In this document: in pieces, positions 1 to 8,913 of the stretch | Numbering within the stretch: the stretch's first letter is position 1 | Layout of the letters: every line of letters starts with the position of its first letter | DNA from: Rhodovulum adriaticum | GTDB taxonomy: Bacteria > Pseudomonadota > Alphaproteobacteria > Rhodobacterales > Rhodobacteraceae | Assembly (NCBI RefSeq): GCF_004345735.1 | Contig: NZ_SLXL01000006.1 | Location: forward strand, 62,001-126,000 | Direction of reading: 5' to 3' | Length of the DNA stretch: 64,000 nucleotides | Position numbers and translations under genes: made by a program | The notes under the pieces: model-generated | What the model was told of the DNA's origin: nothing | What the model saw: the letters and a program-made list of their open reading frames with translations, nothing else | Databases searched by the model: none

Positions 1-86
1 ACAAGGATGAACATGCGCCCGTTGCGGGCGTCCTCGATGATCTCCTCGATCGAGGAAATGGCGTCCTTGAAGTCGTTTTCGCTCAT
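1..86 (-). CDS. ribB: 3,4-dihydroxy-2-butanone 4-phosphate synthase, N-terminal fragment
   Basis: Only the first 28 or so codons lie in the window; the gene runs off the left edge. The N-terminus begins MSENDFKDAISSIEEIIEDA and continues NGRMFILV, the start of the RibB fold, which converts ribulose 5-phosphate to the four-carbon precursor of riboflavin. The ATG at 86 overlaps the ribE stop codon (ATGA), so the two are co-translated parts of a riboflavin operon. Many alphaproteobacteria fuse this domain to a RibA-like domain; whether that is so here cannot be seen. Confidence 0.85.
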   Translation of the reverse strand, partial: MSENDFKDAISSIEEIIEDARNGRMFIL

Positions 87-688
87 GCCGCGTTCCAGTC
101 CTGCAGGCGCGCGACATAGCGGGCCAGCGTGTCGATCTCAAGGTTGACCTTGTCGCCGACGGCCACGCCGCCAAAGGTCGTGGCCTCTTTGGTGTGGGGG
201 ATGAAGTTGACGCCGAAAGAGGGGCCCTCGACCTCGTTCACGGTCAGCGACACGCCGTTCAGCGCGACGGACCCCTTGGGCGCGATGAACTTGGCCAGCG
301 CGTCCGGCGCGCAAAAGGTGATGCGCGTGCTGTCGCCCTCTTCGCGCATGGCGGTGATTTCTGCCACGCCGTCGACATGGCCCGACACGATATGGCCGCC
401 CAGCTCGTCCCCGACCTTCAGGGCGCGTTCCAGATTGATTCGCGTGCCCTCGACCCAGGTGCCCAGCTTGGTCGCCGACACCGTTTCGCCCGAGATGGAA
501 ACCTCGAACCAGGCGCCATCGGCATCGGTTCCGCGGTCGACCACGGTCAGGCAGACTCCGTCGCAGGCGATGGAGGCGCCGATATCGATGCTGTCGGCGG
601 GATAACCGCAGCCGATGCGTGCGGTCAGGTCACCGCGCTGCGTCAGGGCACGGATCGTTCCGATATCGGTGATGATGCCGGTAAACAT
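83..688 (-). CDS. ribE: riboflavin synthase alpha subunit
   Basis: 201 residues, the normal length for riboflavin synthase, which dismutates two 6,7-dimethyl-8-ribityllumazines to riboflavin in the cytoplasm. The N-terminus MFTGIITDIGTI is diagnostic. Two lumazine-binding repeats are visible: the first with CDGVCLTV near residue 45 and the second with LNGVSLTVNEV near residue 145, and GHIVSGHVDG lies between them. A clear AAGGAGA ribosome site precedes the ATG. It overlaps ribB downstream by an ATGA. In related genomes I expect ribD directly upstream, but here ribD is at 19467-20567 on the other strand. Confidence 0.95.
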   Translation of the reverse strand: MFTGIITDIGTIRALTQRGDLTARIGCGYPADSIDIGASIACDGVCLTVVDRGTDADGAWFEVSISGETVSATKLGTWVEGTRINLERALKVGDELGGHIVSGHVDGVAEITAMREEGDSTRITFCAPDALAKFIAPKGSVALNGVSLTVNEVEGPSFGVNFIPHTKEATTFGGVAVGDKVNLEIDTLARYVARLQDWNAA

Positions 689-869
689 GGGCCGGTCTCC
701 TTGGGCTTTGTCGCGCTTGACCTAGCCCCTGAGGCCCCCGAGAGCAAGCCGCAGACATGCCACAAAGCGGCCCTGACGCCCGCCACCTTGCTGTGGCAAA
801 ACCGCCGCGTGCCCTGTGCCAGTGCGCAAGGGGCATTGCCTGCAAAAAGGATGGGCGCTTGATAAACGG

Positions 870-2162
870 ATGAAACAGGTCACGGGTGAAAACCGGCGTT
901 TTCTTTTCCTTCAGGGACCGCACGGCCCGTTCTTCGACCGGCTGGCCGGCGGGGTGCGCGCCGCCGGCGCCCAGGCCTGGCGCGTGGCCTTCAACCGCGG
1001 GGACGAGGTGTTCTGGTCCGACGCGGACCGCCTGATCCGCGCCACCTGCCCGCCCGCCGACTGGCCCGCCCTCTGCGCGGATCTGTTGGCGGAAAAGCAC
1101 ATCACCGACATTGCGCTCTACGGCGACACCCGCCCCTGCCACGAAGCCGCCATCGCCGCGGCGCGGGCGGCGGGCATCACCGTTCACATCTTCGAAGAGG
1201 GCTACTTGCGGCCCTACTGGATCACCTATGAACGCGATGGCGCCAACGGGCATTCGCGCCTGATGGACATGTCCATCGCCGAGATGCGCGCCCGGCTGCG
1301 GGGCGAACCCGCCCCACCGATCGAGGCCCCGGCCCATTGGGGCGACATGCGCCAGCACGTCTTTTACGGCGCGCTGTATCACTGGTTCGTCCTGGCGATG
1401 AACCGCCGCTACCCGCATTTCCAACCGCATCGCGGACTGCCCGTCCGGCGCGAGTTCGCCCTTTATCTGCAACGGCTTGGCCTGTTACCCCTGCATGCGG
1501 CCCAACGGTTCGCCGCCACGCGCGCGGTGCGGGCGGGCGGCTTTCCCTACCATCTGGTGCTGCTGCAACTGGCCCATGATGCCAGTTTCCAGCGCCATGG
1601 CCCGTTCGACACGATGGACGCCTTCCTGGCGCTCTGCGTGGAAAGCTTCGCCCTTGGCGCCCCGGCCCATCACCACCTGGTGTTCAAGGCCCACCCGCTG
1701 GAGGACGGGCGCAGCCCGCAGCGCGGGGCGATTTCCCGGCTGGCCCGGCGTCACGGGGTTGCGGGCCGGGTGCACTATGTGCGCGGCGGCAAACTGGCGC
1801 TGTTGCTGGACGGGGCGACCAGCGCGGTCACGGTGAATTCCACCGCCGGCCAGCAAGCGCTGTGGCGCGGGCTGCCGCTGGCCGCCCTTGGAACCGCCAT
1901 CTATGGCAAGCCGGGGCTGGTATCCGGCCAACCGCTGGCAGAGTTCTTTGCCGCGCCGCGCCCGCCGGATGCCGAGGCCTACGCCGTCTTTCGCCGGTTC
2001 CTGCTGGAAACCAGCCAGGTTCCCGGCGGGTACTACTCGCGCCGGGGCCGCGCACAGGCGCTGCGGCGCATCGTGGACATGGTTCTGGCCGCCGACGATC
2101 CCTATACCGCCCGCGCCCTGCGCAGCGACGCAGAGCCGCAACACCTGCGCCTTGTCCGCTAG
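870..2162 (+). CDS. kpsS: capsular polysaccharide Kdo transferase KpsS
   Basis: A 430-residue protein that aligns by eye with KpsS, the cytoplasmic enzyme that adds the first beta-Kdo to the lipid anchor of group 2-type capsules (family knowledge). Key signatures are FLFLQGPHGPFF at residues 11-22, a GDEVFW segment, IFEEGYLRPYWI in the first third, and near the C-terminus a VNSTAGQQAL segment typical of the Kdo-transferase fold. I chose the ATG at 870, since upstream in-frame codons add a non-conserved tail. It is followed at once by an export lipoprotein and kpsC, making a capsule anchor-synthesis cluster. No KpsM, KpsT or KpsE gene is in the window. Confidence 0.85.
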   Translation: MKQVTGENRRFLFLQGPHGPFFDRLAGGVRAAGAQAWRVAFNRGDEVFWSDADRLIRATCPPADWPALCADLLAEKHITDIALYGDTRPCHEAAIAAARAAGITVHIFEEGYLRPYWITYERDGANGHSRLMDMSIAEMRARLRGEPAPPIEAPAHWGDMRQHVFYGALYHWFVLAMNRRYPHFQPHRGLPVRREFALYLQRLGLLPLHAAQRFAATRAVRAGGFPYHLVLLQLAHDASFQRHGPFDTMDAFLALCVESFALGAPAHHHLVFKAHPLEDGRSPQRGAISRLARRHGVAGRVHYVRGGKLALLLDGATSAVTVNSTAGQQALWRGLPLAALGTAIYGKPGLVSGQPLAEFFAAPRPPDAEAYAVFRRFLLETSQVPGGYYSRRGRAQALRRIVDMVLAADDPYTARALRSDAEPQHLRLVR

Positions 2163-2259
2163 GCCCAACCCACGCCTGACACTGGCTTTTCCCGCCGCGA
2201 TTCGTTACCTTGACGGAAAAATACCGAGGCAGTGCAAACAACAACAAGGAAACCGAGCG

Positions 2260-3390
2260 GTGAAAGTCATGAGATCCCGGGGGATGCGGGCGGTTGTCCT
2301 GCTGGCCCTGGTGACGAGCGTAGCGGCCTGCGGCCTGCCGCGCTCGGGTCCGAACAAGCGCGAAATCTTCGAAGGCTCGGTCCAGAAACAGGGCGATGCC
2401 TTCATCGTTTCCGTCAACGACCGGGTGACGCGGGCCACCTCGCTGGTGCCGGCCATCGGGTTTTCCAACCAGTTCAAGCGGGCCGGCAAGCTGGGGTCTG
2501 ACACGATCCGGCCGGGCGACACGCTGGACCTGACGATCTATGAAAACGTCGATGACGGGCTGCTGGCCGGACAGGGCACCAACGTTTCGGTCCTGGAAGA
2601 GGTGCAGGTCGACGGCGCCGGCTTCATCTTCATCCCCTATGCCGGGCGGCTGCGGGCGGCGGGCAACACGCCCGAACGGCTGCGCCAGATCATCACCGAA
2701 AAGCTGGATGCCCAGACCCCCGATCCGCAGGTCGTGGTGCGCCGGCTGGCAGGTGACGGCGCCACGGTTTCGCTGGTGGGGGCGGTCGGCGGCCAGGGCG
2801 TCTATCCCATCGAACGGCCGAACCGGACGCTGTCGACCATGCTGGCCACCGCCGGCGGTGTCGCGATCGAGCCCGAGATTGCCCGGATCACGATCATCCG
2901 CGGCAGCCAGCGGGGCGAAATCTGGTTCCAGGATCTCTACGATCATCCCGAGCTGGACATCGCCCTGCGCGACGGCGACCGCATCCTGGTAGAGGCCGAC
3001 AGCCGCGCCTTTACCGCGTTGGGGGCCACCGGCGCCCAAAGCCGGGTCAAGTTCGAGACCAAGACCCTGTCGGCGATCGAGGCCATCGCACAGGTCGGCG
3101 GGCTGTCCACCAATTTGGCCGATCCGACCGGCGTCTTTGTCCTGCGCAACGAACCCGAAGAAATCGCGAACCTGGTGCTGGGCCGCGACGACCTGATCGG
3201 CGCGCAGCGCTTTGCCTATGTTCTGGACCTGACGGAACCGAACGGCATGTTCCTGGCACGCGATTTCGCCATCCGCGACGGCGACACCGTCTACGTGACC
3301 GAGGCGCCCTTCGTACAGTGGCAGAAAACGCTGTCGGCAATCACCGGGGCGGCCGGATCGGCCAATTCGCTCGCCTCGCTCGCCGAGTAG
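2260..3390 (+). CDS. polysaccharide export lipoprotein, KpsD/Wza family
   Basis: A predicted outer-membrane lipoprotein of 376 residues. The signal peptide runs to a lipobox VAAC with Cys24, followed by GLPRSGPNK. Residues about 85-170 hold a Wza-type export domain (RPGDTLDLTIYENVDDG, later QVVVRRLAGDG). Two SLBB-like modules follow, recognisable from VGAVGGQGVYPIERP and the repeated RDGDRILVEA and RDGDTVYVTEAP motifs. The start is the GTG at 2260, nine bases after an AAGGA; the ATG at 2269 is an alternative. It would form the capsule secretion channel. It sits between kpsS and kpsC, eight bases before the latter, so the three are probably one transcript. Confidence 0.85.
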   Translation: MKVMRSRGMRAVVLLALVTSVAACGLPRSGPNKREIFEGSVQKQGDAFIVSVNDRVTRATSLVPAIGFSNQFKRAGKLGSDTIRPGDTLDLTIYENVDDGLLAGQGTNVSVLEEVQVDGAGFIFIPYAGRLRAAGNTPERLRQIITEKLDAQTPDPQVVVRRLAGDGATVSLVGAVGGQGVYPIERPNRTLSTMLATAGGVAIEPEIARITIIRGSQRGEIWFQDLYDHPELDIALRDGDRILVEADSRAFTALGATGAQSRVKFETKTLSAIEAIAQVGGLSTNLADPTGVFVLRNEPEEIANLVLGRDDLIGAQRFAYVLDLTEPNGMFLARDFAIRDGDTVYVTEAPFVQWQKTLSAITGAAGSANSLASLAE

Positions 3391-3397
3391 CAGGGGC

Positions 3398-5446
3398 GTG
3401 GCCGACAGGGGCCACGCGTCCACCGATGCCGCCGGGGCTGCCGCTCTCCGGCGGCTCTTCGTCTATAACGGCGGTTTTCTGAGCCAACCCCGTTTGCGCC
3501 GCATCCTGGCCCTCAGCGGCCATGGCATCCGGCTGGGCCTGCCCAGTCCGGACGACATGGTCGGCATCTGGGGCGCCAGCCCGACCGCCGGGCGCGGGTT
3601 GCGCATCGCGGCGGCGCGCGGGACCGGGGTGCTGCGGGTCGAGGATGCGTTCCTGCGCTCGGTCCTGCCAGGGCGGGCACGGGGGGCGCAGCCCACGCTG
3701 GGGCTGATGCTGGACCGCAAGGGCGTGCATTTCGACCCCACCCGCCCCTCGGACCTGGAAGAGCTGCTGGCAACCCACCCGCTAGACGACACCGCCCTAT
3801 TGAACCGGGCACGCGATGCGATCATCCGGATCAGGGCGGGCCACCTGACGAAATATACCGGCTTCGATCCCGCGGCGCCGGTGCCGCCACCGGGCTATGT
3901 TCTGGTCGTGGATCAAAGCGCGGGCGACGCCGCCGTCACCGCCAGCGGCGCCACGGCAGCCACCTTTCGGGAAATGCTGGCGCTTGCGCAGATCGAAAAC
4001 CCCGGCGCCCCCGTCGTCATCAAGACCCACCCCGAAACCGCACGCGGCCTGCGCCCGGGCCATTTCACCGCCGCCGATGCGGGCGGGCGCGTGCGGCTGT
4101 TGTCCGATGCGGTATCGCCCTGGGCGCTGCTGGACGGGGCCATCGCCGTCTACACGGTTTCATCCCAGATGGGGTTCGAGGCGATCCTGGCCGGGCACCG
4201 CCCGCGCGTTTTCGGTCAGCCCTTTTATGGGGGCTGGGGCCTCAGCGCCGATGAAAACCCCCTGCCCCGCCGCACCCGCCGTCTGACCCGCGCGCAACTG
4301 TTCGCGGGCGCGATGATCCTGGCCCCGACCTGGTACGACCCCTACGCCGACCGCCTATGCACGCTGGAGGATGCCCTGGCCACGCTGGAGGCCGAAACCC
4401 GCGCTTGGCGCGAGGATCGCAACGGCTGGGTTGCCACCGGCATGCGTCTATGGAAACGCGGTGCGATGCAGGGCTTTTTCGGAGGCGCGCGGCCGGTACG
4501 TTTCGTCGCCGATGCCAACCGCGCGGCCGACTATGCCGCGCGGACCGGGCGGCGCGCGATGGTCTGGGGCGCGGCCCCGGCGCCCCAGGGCGTGGTGCGG
4601 GTCGAGGACGGGTTCTTACGCTCGCGCGGGTTGGGGGCGGCGCTGGTGCCGCCGCTGTCACTGGTCGCCGACGACCTGGGGCTGTATTACGACCCGACCC
4701 GCGACAGCCGCCTGGAACGCCTGATTGCCGCGGCCTGCGATCTGCCCACGACCGAACGTCACCGGGCAGAGTACCTGATCGCACGGCTGTGCGAGGCGGG
4801 GCTGTCGAAATACAATCTGGGCGGTGCGCCCCTGCCCGACCTGCCGCCGGGCCATCGCATCCTGGTGCCCGGGCAGGTAGAGGATGACGCTTCTATCCGC
4901 CTGGGCTGTCCGGTCGAATGCACGAACCTGGCGCTGTTGGAACGCACGCGGGCAGAAAACCCCGACGCGGTGATCGTTTACAAGCCGCATCCGGATGTCG
5001 AGGCCGGGCTGCGCCCCGGGGCGGTCGATCCCGCCGCAGCCCGCGCCTTGGCCGATACCGTCATCGAGGGCGCGGGCGCCCCGGCCCTGCTGGCCGCGGT
5101 GGACGAGGTCTGGACGCTGTCCTCGGGCATCGGGTTCGAGGCGCTGCTGCGCGGGCTGCCCGTGACCTGCCTGGGTGTGCCGTTCTACGCGGGCTGGGGG
5201 CTGACGCGCGATCTGGCGCCGGTGCCCGCCCGGCGCAGCGCGCGCCCTGACATCGTGGCGCTGGCCCATGCGGTGCTGATCGCCTATCCGCGCTATCGCG
5301 ACCCGCAGACCGGCCGCCCCTGCCCGGTGGAGGTGATCGCCGATCGCCTGGCCCGCGCCGATCTGCCCGCGCCTGGCCCCGGCCTGCGCCTGCTGGCCCG
5401 CCTGCAAGGGGCCGCGGCCAGCCATGCCTGGCTATGGCGGCGTTGA
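3398..5446 (+). CDS. kpsC: capsular polysaccharide beta-Kdo transferase KpsC
   Basis: 682 residues, the usual KpsC length. The protein is an internal duplication. The N-module carries GVLRVEDAFLRSV near residue 80, VIKTHPETARGLRPG near 205 and VYTVSSQMGFEAILAG near 250. The C-module repeats the same order with GVVRVEDGFLRSRGLG, VYKPHPDVEAGLRPG and VWTLSSGIGFEALLRG. In characterised KpsC the two modules add alternating beta-2,4 and beta-2,7 Kdo residues to extend the linker begun by KpsS. The start is GTG at 3398, just after an AGGGG ribosome site and seven bases beyond the preceding stop. Convergent with the lipoprotein gene at 5456. Confidence 0.9.
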   Translation: MADRGHASTDAAGAAALRRLFVYNGGFLSQPRLRRILALSGHGIRLGLPSPDDMVGIWGASPTAGRGLRIAAARGTGVLRVEDAFLRSVLPGRARGAQPTLGLMLDRKGVHFDPTRPSDLEELLATHPLDDTALLNRARDAIIRIRAGHLTKYTGFDPAAPVPPPGYVLVVDQSAGDAAVTASGATAATFREMLALAQIENPGAPVVIKTHPETARGLRPGHFTAADAGGRVRLLSDAVSPWALLDGAIAVYTVSSQMGFEAILAGHRPRVFGQPFYGGWGLSADENPLPRRTRRLTRAQLFAGAMILAPTWYDPYADRLCTLEDALATLEAETRAWREDRNGWVATGMRLWKRGAMQGFFGGARPVRFVADANRAADYAARTGRRAMVWGAAPAPQGVVRVEDGFLRSRGLGAALVPPLSLVADDLGLYYDPTRDSRLERLIAAACDLPTTERHRAEYLIARLCEAGLSKYNLGGAPLPDLPPGHRILVPGQVEDDASIRLGCPVECTNLALLERTRAENPDAVIVYKPHPDVEAGLRPGAVDPAAARALADTVIEGAGAPALLAAVDEVWTLSSGIGFEALLRGLPVTCLGVPFYAGWGLTRDLAPVPARRSARPDIVALAHAVLIAYPRYRDPQTGRPCPVEVIADRLARADLPAPGPGLRLLARLQGAAASHAWLWRR

Positions 5447-5455
5447 ACGGCCGGC

Positions 5456-5986
5456 CTATTCGGCCGCTTCGCGGTCATAGGCGACCAACCCCAGCTTGCG
5501 CGCGGCGGCCAGCGACAGCGTCGCACTGTCCAGCCCCTCGGCCTGTTGGAACCGGCGGATCGCGGCGCGGGTCGGCCCATCCATTCGCCCGGTGACCAGC
5601 CCGCGGTGCAGGCCGCGCACCTTCAGCGCCCGTTGCAAGGCGGCAACGAATTCTGGCGTCACGGTATCAGGGCACGGGGCCTGAAACCATTGCTCGCGCC
5701 GCTCGCGCAGGATGCGCTGCTGGGTTTCGGTCTTGTAGACGGCGGGGCGGCGGATTTCGCCGTCGCTGCCGATTTCCGGCGGTTGCAGCAAAACCTGCTC
5801 GGTCACGGTTTCCACCACGGCCGGGCTGATCTCGCGCCCCCAACAGGTGCCGGGCGGGGCGCCCGGCGGGGCCGTCGGCGCACCGGGCCTGTCCACTGGC
5901 AGGGCCCCCGGTATGGCCCCGGGGCCGGCCTGGCAGGCGGCCAGGCAAAGTGCGGCAAGCCCGAACAGGGCGCGAACTGGGACCAT
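5456..5986 (-). CDS. peptidoglycan-binding domain lipoprotein
   Basis: From the ATG at 5986 the product is 176 residues. A short signal peptide ends in a lipobox LAAC (cysteine near residue 14), and a Pro/Gly/Ala-rich linker follows to about residue 45. The C-terminal 60 residues form a PG_binding_1-like helical repeat: FVAALQRALKVRGLHRG, then GRMDGPTRAAIRRFQQAEGL. It is probably anchored in the outer membrane facing the periplasm and touching peptidoglycan; the specific role is unknown. A longer reading from 6169 adds a non-signal-like N-terminus and is less likely. Confidence 0.75.
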   Translation of the reverse strand: MVPVRALFGLAALCLAACQAGPGAIPGALPVDRPGAPTAPPGAPPGTCWGREISPAVVETVTEQVLLQPPEIGSDGEIRRPAVYKTETQQRILRERREQWFQAPCPDTVTPEFVAALQRALKVRGLHRGLVTGRMDGPTRAAIRRFQQAEGLDSATLSLAAARKLGLVAYDREAAE

Positions 5987-6082
5987 GCTGCTCGTTCCGG
6001 TCGGCGGGCGATGTCCCGCCTGTTGCCGGAAACGATAGCGCGTTTGCGCCCCGGGCGGAAGCACCTGCCCCATTGCGGATAA

Positions 6083-6571
<489 letters not shown>

Positions 6572-6577
6572 GACGGG

Positions 6578-6596
6578 GCGGGGCGAAAGGCCCCGC
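6578..6596 (+). terminator. hairpin 3' of fdxE
   Basis: A perfect 7-bp stem GCGGGGC/GCCCCGC with a five-base GAAAG loop begins seven bases after the fdxE stop. There is no T-run, so it may be an RNA-stabilising or weak terminator hairpin preceding the stronger one at 6620. Confidence 0.6.
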
Positions 6597-6619
6597 GCCC
6601 ATACATACCCTGCACATGA

Positions 6620-6651
6620 AAACACCCGCCGCAATCCAGCGGCGGGTGTTT
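6620..6651. terminator. bidirectional intrinsic terminator
   Basis: A perfect 13-bp stem, AAACACCCGCCGC paired with GCGGCGGGTGTTT around a six-base loop. It ends in T-runs on both strands and lies between the convergent fdxE and the repeat-protein gene, so it can serve both. Confidence 0.85.
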
Positions 6652-6674
6652 CTGTCAGTGAAACGCGGTTGCGC

Positions 6675-7025
6675 TTACTTCTGCGGCTCGCCGGTCATGA
6701 TCGAGCGCATGAAGGCGCTGAAACCGCCGCCCTTGTTCTCGGACGAGGTCGAGCCGACCTCGGTGTCGAACATGGTGGCCTTGTCGCTGAGCAGCGGCCA
6801 GTTCATCATGCGCGAGAACGGGGTGGGGTCGTTGGTCGTCAGCTCGACATTGCCTTCGCCGCGACCGCCGATCAGGGGCCAGTTCATTTGCGACGACAGC
6901 GGGGTCGGGTCGTCGGTCTTAAGCTCGACATTCGACTTGCGGTTGCTGAGCAGCGGCCAGTTCATCATGCTCGACAGCGGCGTGGGGTCGCTAGTCAGAA
7001 TCTCGGAGTTGGTCTTGTCAGTCAT
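6675..7025 (-). CDS. small protein with three DPTPLSSMMNWPLLS-like repeats, unknown function
   Basis: From the ATG at 7025 (preceded by AGGTGG) the product is 116 residues with no signal peptide or membrane segment. It contains three imperfect tandem units of 26-27 residues, each with an acidic-Pro-Thr-Pro core and an NWPL core: DPTP at residues 13, 39 and 66, NWPL at 22, 48 and 75. Each is preceded by a short hydrophobic strand (SEILTS, NVELKT, NVELTT). The tail after residue 85 differs and contains GGGFSAFMRSIM. I do not recognise the family. A short linear-motif scaffold, a multi-core peptide precursor or a secreted effector are possible, but no processing enzyme is adjacent. Codon use looks like its neighbours. 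Confidence 0.75.
   Translation of the reverse strand: MTDKTNSEILTSDPTPLSSMMNWPLLSNRKSNVELKTDDPTPLSSQMNWPLIGGRGEGNVELTTNDPTPFSRMMNWPLLSDKATMFDTEVGSTSSENKGGGFSAFMRSIMTGEPQK
6786..6989 (-). repeat. three coding tandem repeat cores within the 6675-7025 gene
   Basis: The 15-residue cores at residues 13-27, 39-53 and 66-80 are spaced 78 and 81 bases apart. The DNA copies share the run GGCCAGTTCAT on the + strand. Conservation is stronger at the core than in the linkers, suggesting selection on the motif rather than recent slippage. Confidence 0.8.
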
Positions 7026-7259
7026 GATCCACCTACTTTGATCCGGTCCACCAAAAACAGAATTGGCTTCTGTGGCAGGATGGTCCTTTCTCGGGGGGTT
7101 CGGCAAGGTGATTTTTCGCCGCGTCCGGGGATTCCGGCTTGACGACGCACCCCATGCCTGCGCGATAGGCGTTGCGGGCTGGGCGATCCCCCGCCCCCGC
7201 GCTGAAACGACACGCCGCGCAGGCCCGCCCCACCCGGCGGAAAGCGAAGGAAAACGCCG

Positions 7260-7742
7260 ATGTCCGACACTATGGCAAGCTTGCGAATCTCAACCGCACG
7301 GCGCGTCTTCGGCCTGCTGACGCTGGGCCTTCTGGCGGTTCTGCTGCTGTATGTGGCGACGATCAGCCCGCCTGCGGCCCTGGGCTGGCGGGTGTTCCTG
7401 CTGGGGCTGGGGCTGTCGGTGCTGGTGCTGACCGAGGCGATGCGCCGGGCCACGGCGAGGGGCCTGATCCTGACGCGCGAGGGGCTGTTCGACACCGAAG
7501 GGCAGCGGCTGGCCGCCATGGACGATGTCACCGGCCTGTCGCGCGGGTTGTTCGCAATGAAACCGTCGAACGGGTTCACTCTGTACCTGACGCGGCCCGG
7601 CCGGGCGGCCTGGGCGCCGGGGGTATGGTGGCGGCTGGGGCGCAGGCTGGGCGTCGGCGGGGTCACATCGGCCGCCGAAACGCGGATGATGGCCGACATG
7701 ATCGCCGCGATGCTGGCCGAACGCGACGCAGATCGCGGCTAG
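7260..7742 (+). CDS. small inner-membrane protein, unknown function
   Basis: 160 residues. Two hydrophobic helices, about 15-34 and 40-58, are followed by a cytoplasm-like soluble half containing LTREGLFDTEGQRLAAMDDV and an amphipathic C-terminus. An AAGGA ribosome site lies eight bases before the ATG. I do not recognise a named domain; the soluble part resembles PH-like domains of small bacterial membrane proteins, which is only an impression. It is convergent with the Tad genes, with 19 bases between the stops. Confidence 0.65.
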   Translation: MSDTMASLRISTARRVFGLLTLGLLAVLLLYVATISPPAALGWRVFLLGLGLSVLVLTEAMRRATARGLILTREGLFDTEGQRLAAMDDVTGLSRGLFAMKPSNGFTLYLTRPGRAAWAPGVWWRLGRRLGVGGVTSAAETRMMADMIAAMLAERDADRG

Positions 7743-7761
7743 CCGCAGACCGGCGCGCCGC

Positions 7762-8349
7762 TTACGCGCCCCAATTCCACAACAGCTGTCCTGTAAAACG
7801 CGGGCGCGTGACAACCATCACCTCGACGACGATATCGTCCTTCAGCCCCACATCCAGCATCGGTTCGAAGTCGAGGAAGCTCTCGACCACAATCTGCCGG
7901 TCGCTTTGGGCCGCGATGGGGATGACATCCAGATAGTCGTCGTTCAGATCGGACTCGATCAGCGCCGGGCGCGCAGAATCGGTGCTGTAGGACCAGTCGA
8001 TGCCCAGTCGGCGCTCGGGGTCGTCGGCGGCGCAATGTTCGATGCAATAGACCATCGAGACACGGATTTCGCTTTGTCCGGCCTCTGCCTCGGTCAGGAA
8101 GGCAAAGACATTCCCCATGCCGTCGATGTAATCGGGGCCGATCGGCCCGTCCATTTCACGGCTGAGCAGATCCGACAGGGTATAGGCCGCCTTTTGGGCG
8201 ACAACGCGTTGGTAATAGCCGTCGAACAGGACCAGGCTGGTCCCGATCCACCCCATCAGCAACGGCAGCACGATGGCGAGTTCCGCCGACATCGAACCGC
8301 GCGTCGACTCTCGAAAATGGCGCAGACGGGTGAAAATGGCGTGCATCAT
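7762..8349 (-). CDS. TadE/TadF-like pilus assembly protein
   Basis: 195 residues. A single N-terminal hydrophobic segment at about 22-45 follows a charged stretch and carries a conserved Glu (GSMSAELAIVLPLLMGWIG), as in TadE-type pseudopilins. The rest is a periplasmic domain with two cysteines near residue 105 (YCIEHC). It is the last gene of a three-gene leftward cluster, three bases after the preceding gene. TadE/F/G proteins are minor pseudopilins of the Flp pilus, but no TadA, TadB, TadC or CpaA gene is in the window. Confidence 0.8.
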   Translation of the reverse strand: MMHAIFTRLRHFRESTRGSMSAELAIVLPLLMGWIGTSLVLFDGYYQRVVAQKAAYTLSDLLSREMDGPIGPDYIDGMGNVFAFLTEAEAGQSEIRVSMVYCIEHCAADDPERRLGIDWSYSTDSARPALIESDLNDDYLDVIPIAAQSDRQIVVESFLDFEPMLDVGLKDDIVVEVMVVTRPRFTGQLLWNWGA

Positions 8350-8352
8350 GGC

Positions 8353-8913
8353 TCAGCCCCCCGTGCCGGGTTCGTTCACGAAGAACGATGTTGATGTGAG
8401 GTAGAAGCCGTCCTGCGGCGCGGCGTCCAGTTTCAGCCCGACGCCGACCCCGGGGAAGAACGGGTCGATGGTCATGCAGGCGCGCACCATCATCAGCCCG
8501 TTATCCGGCCCCTGGGAAAAGGTCGTGACCGGCTGGATCTCTTCGGTGCGGTCGACGCAGGTGATTGCGCCATCAGGCATGGTCCAGGTCGTCTTGGACA
8601 CCGGGACCATCTCAATCGCCAGCGCGTCGCTGCATTCGAGTCCGAAGGGAACGTTCTCGCAGACCTTTTCCTTGAACTCGGCATGGGTAATCTCGGGCCA
8701 GCTGCCAAGGCGCAGGCCGCGCATGGCAATGTCCATCGCGCGGTCCAGCATGAACTGGCGCGCCATGATGATGGAGGTCTCGTAAGACATCAGCATCACC
8801 GAGATCACCAGCGGGAACAGAATTGCAAACTCGACCGTGCTGGTGCCGCTATCGTCGCGCGCGGCACGGCCCAGCCGGGTACTCAGGCGGGATATAAGGG
8901 AAGGCGCCGTCAT
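8353..8913 (-). CDS. TadE-family pseudopilin
   Basis: 186 residues. The N-terminal signature DDSGTSTVEFAILFPLVI at about 20-37 is the TadE motif: a Glu at position five of a hydrophobic helix after a short cytoplasmic region, processed by a prepilin peptidase in characterised systems. A periplasmic domain with three or four cysteines follows. Its start overlaps the stop of the upstream gene (ATGA), so the pair is translationally coupled. It likely acts with the two neighbours in Flp-type pilus or surface-appendage assembly. Confidence 0.85.
   Translation of the reverse strand: MTAPSLISRLSTRLGRAARDDSGTSTVEFAILFPLVISVMLMSYETSIIMARQFMLDRAMDIAMRGLRLGSWPEITHAEFKEKVCENVPFGLECSDALAIEMVPVSKTTWTMPDGAITCVDRTEEIQPVTTFSQGPDNGLMMVRACMTIDPFFPGVGVGLKLDAAPQDGFYLTSTSFFVNEPGTGG

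Noticed and set aside
689-869. FMN riboswitch near ribE
   Set aside because: The leader of ribE is short and shows only a ribosome site; no conserved FMN-box segments were seen.
6786-6989. CRISPR array
   Set aside because: The three units are within an open reading frame, imperfect, and differ at codon positions in a protein-conserving way; there is no short fixed repeat with unique spacers.
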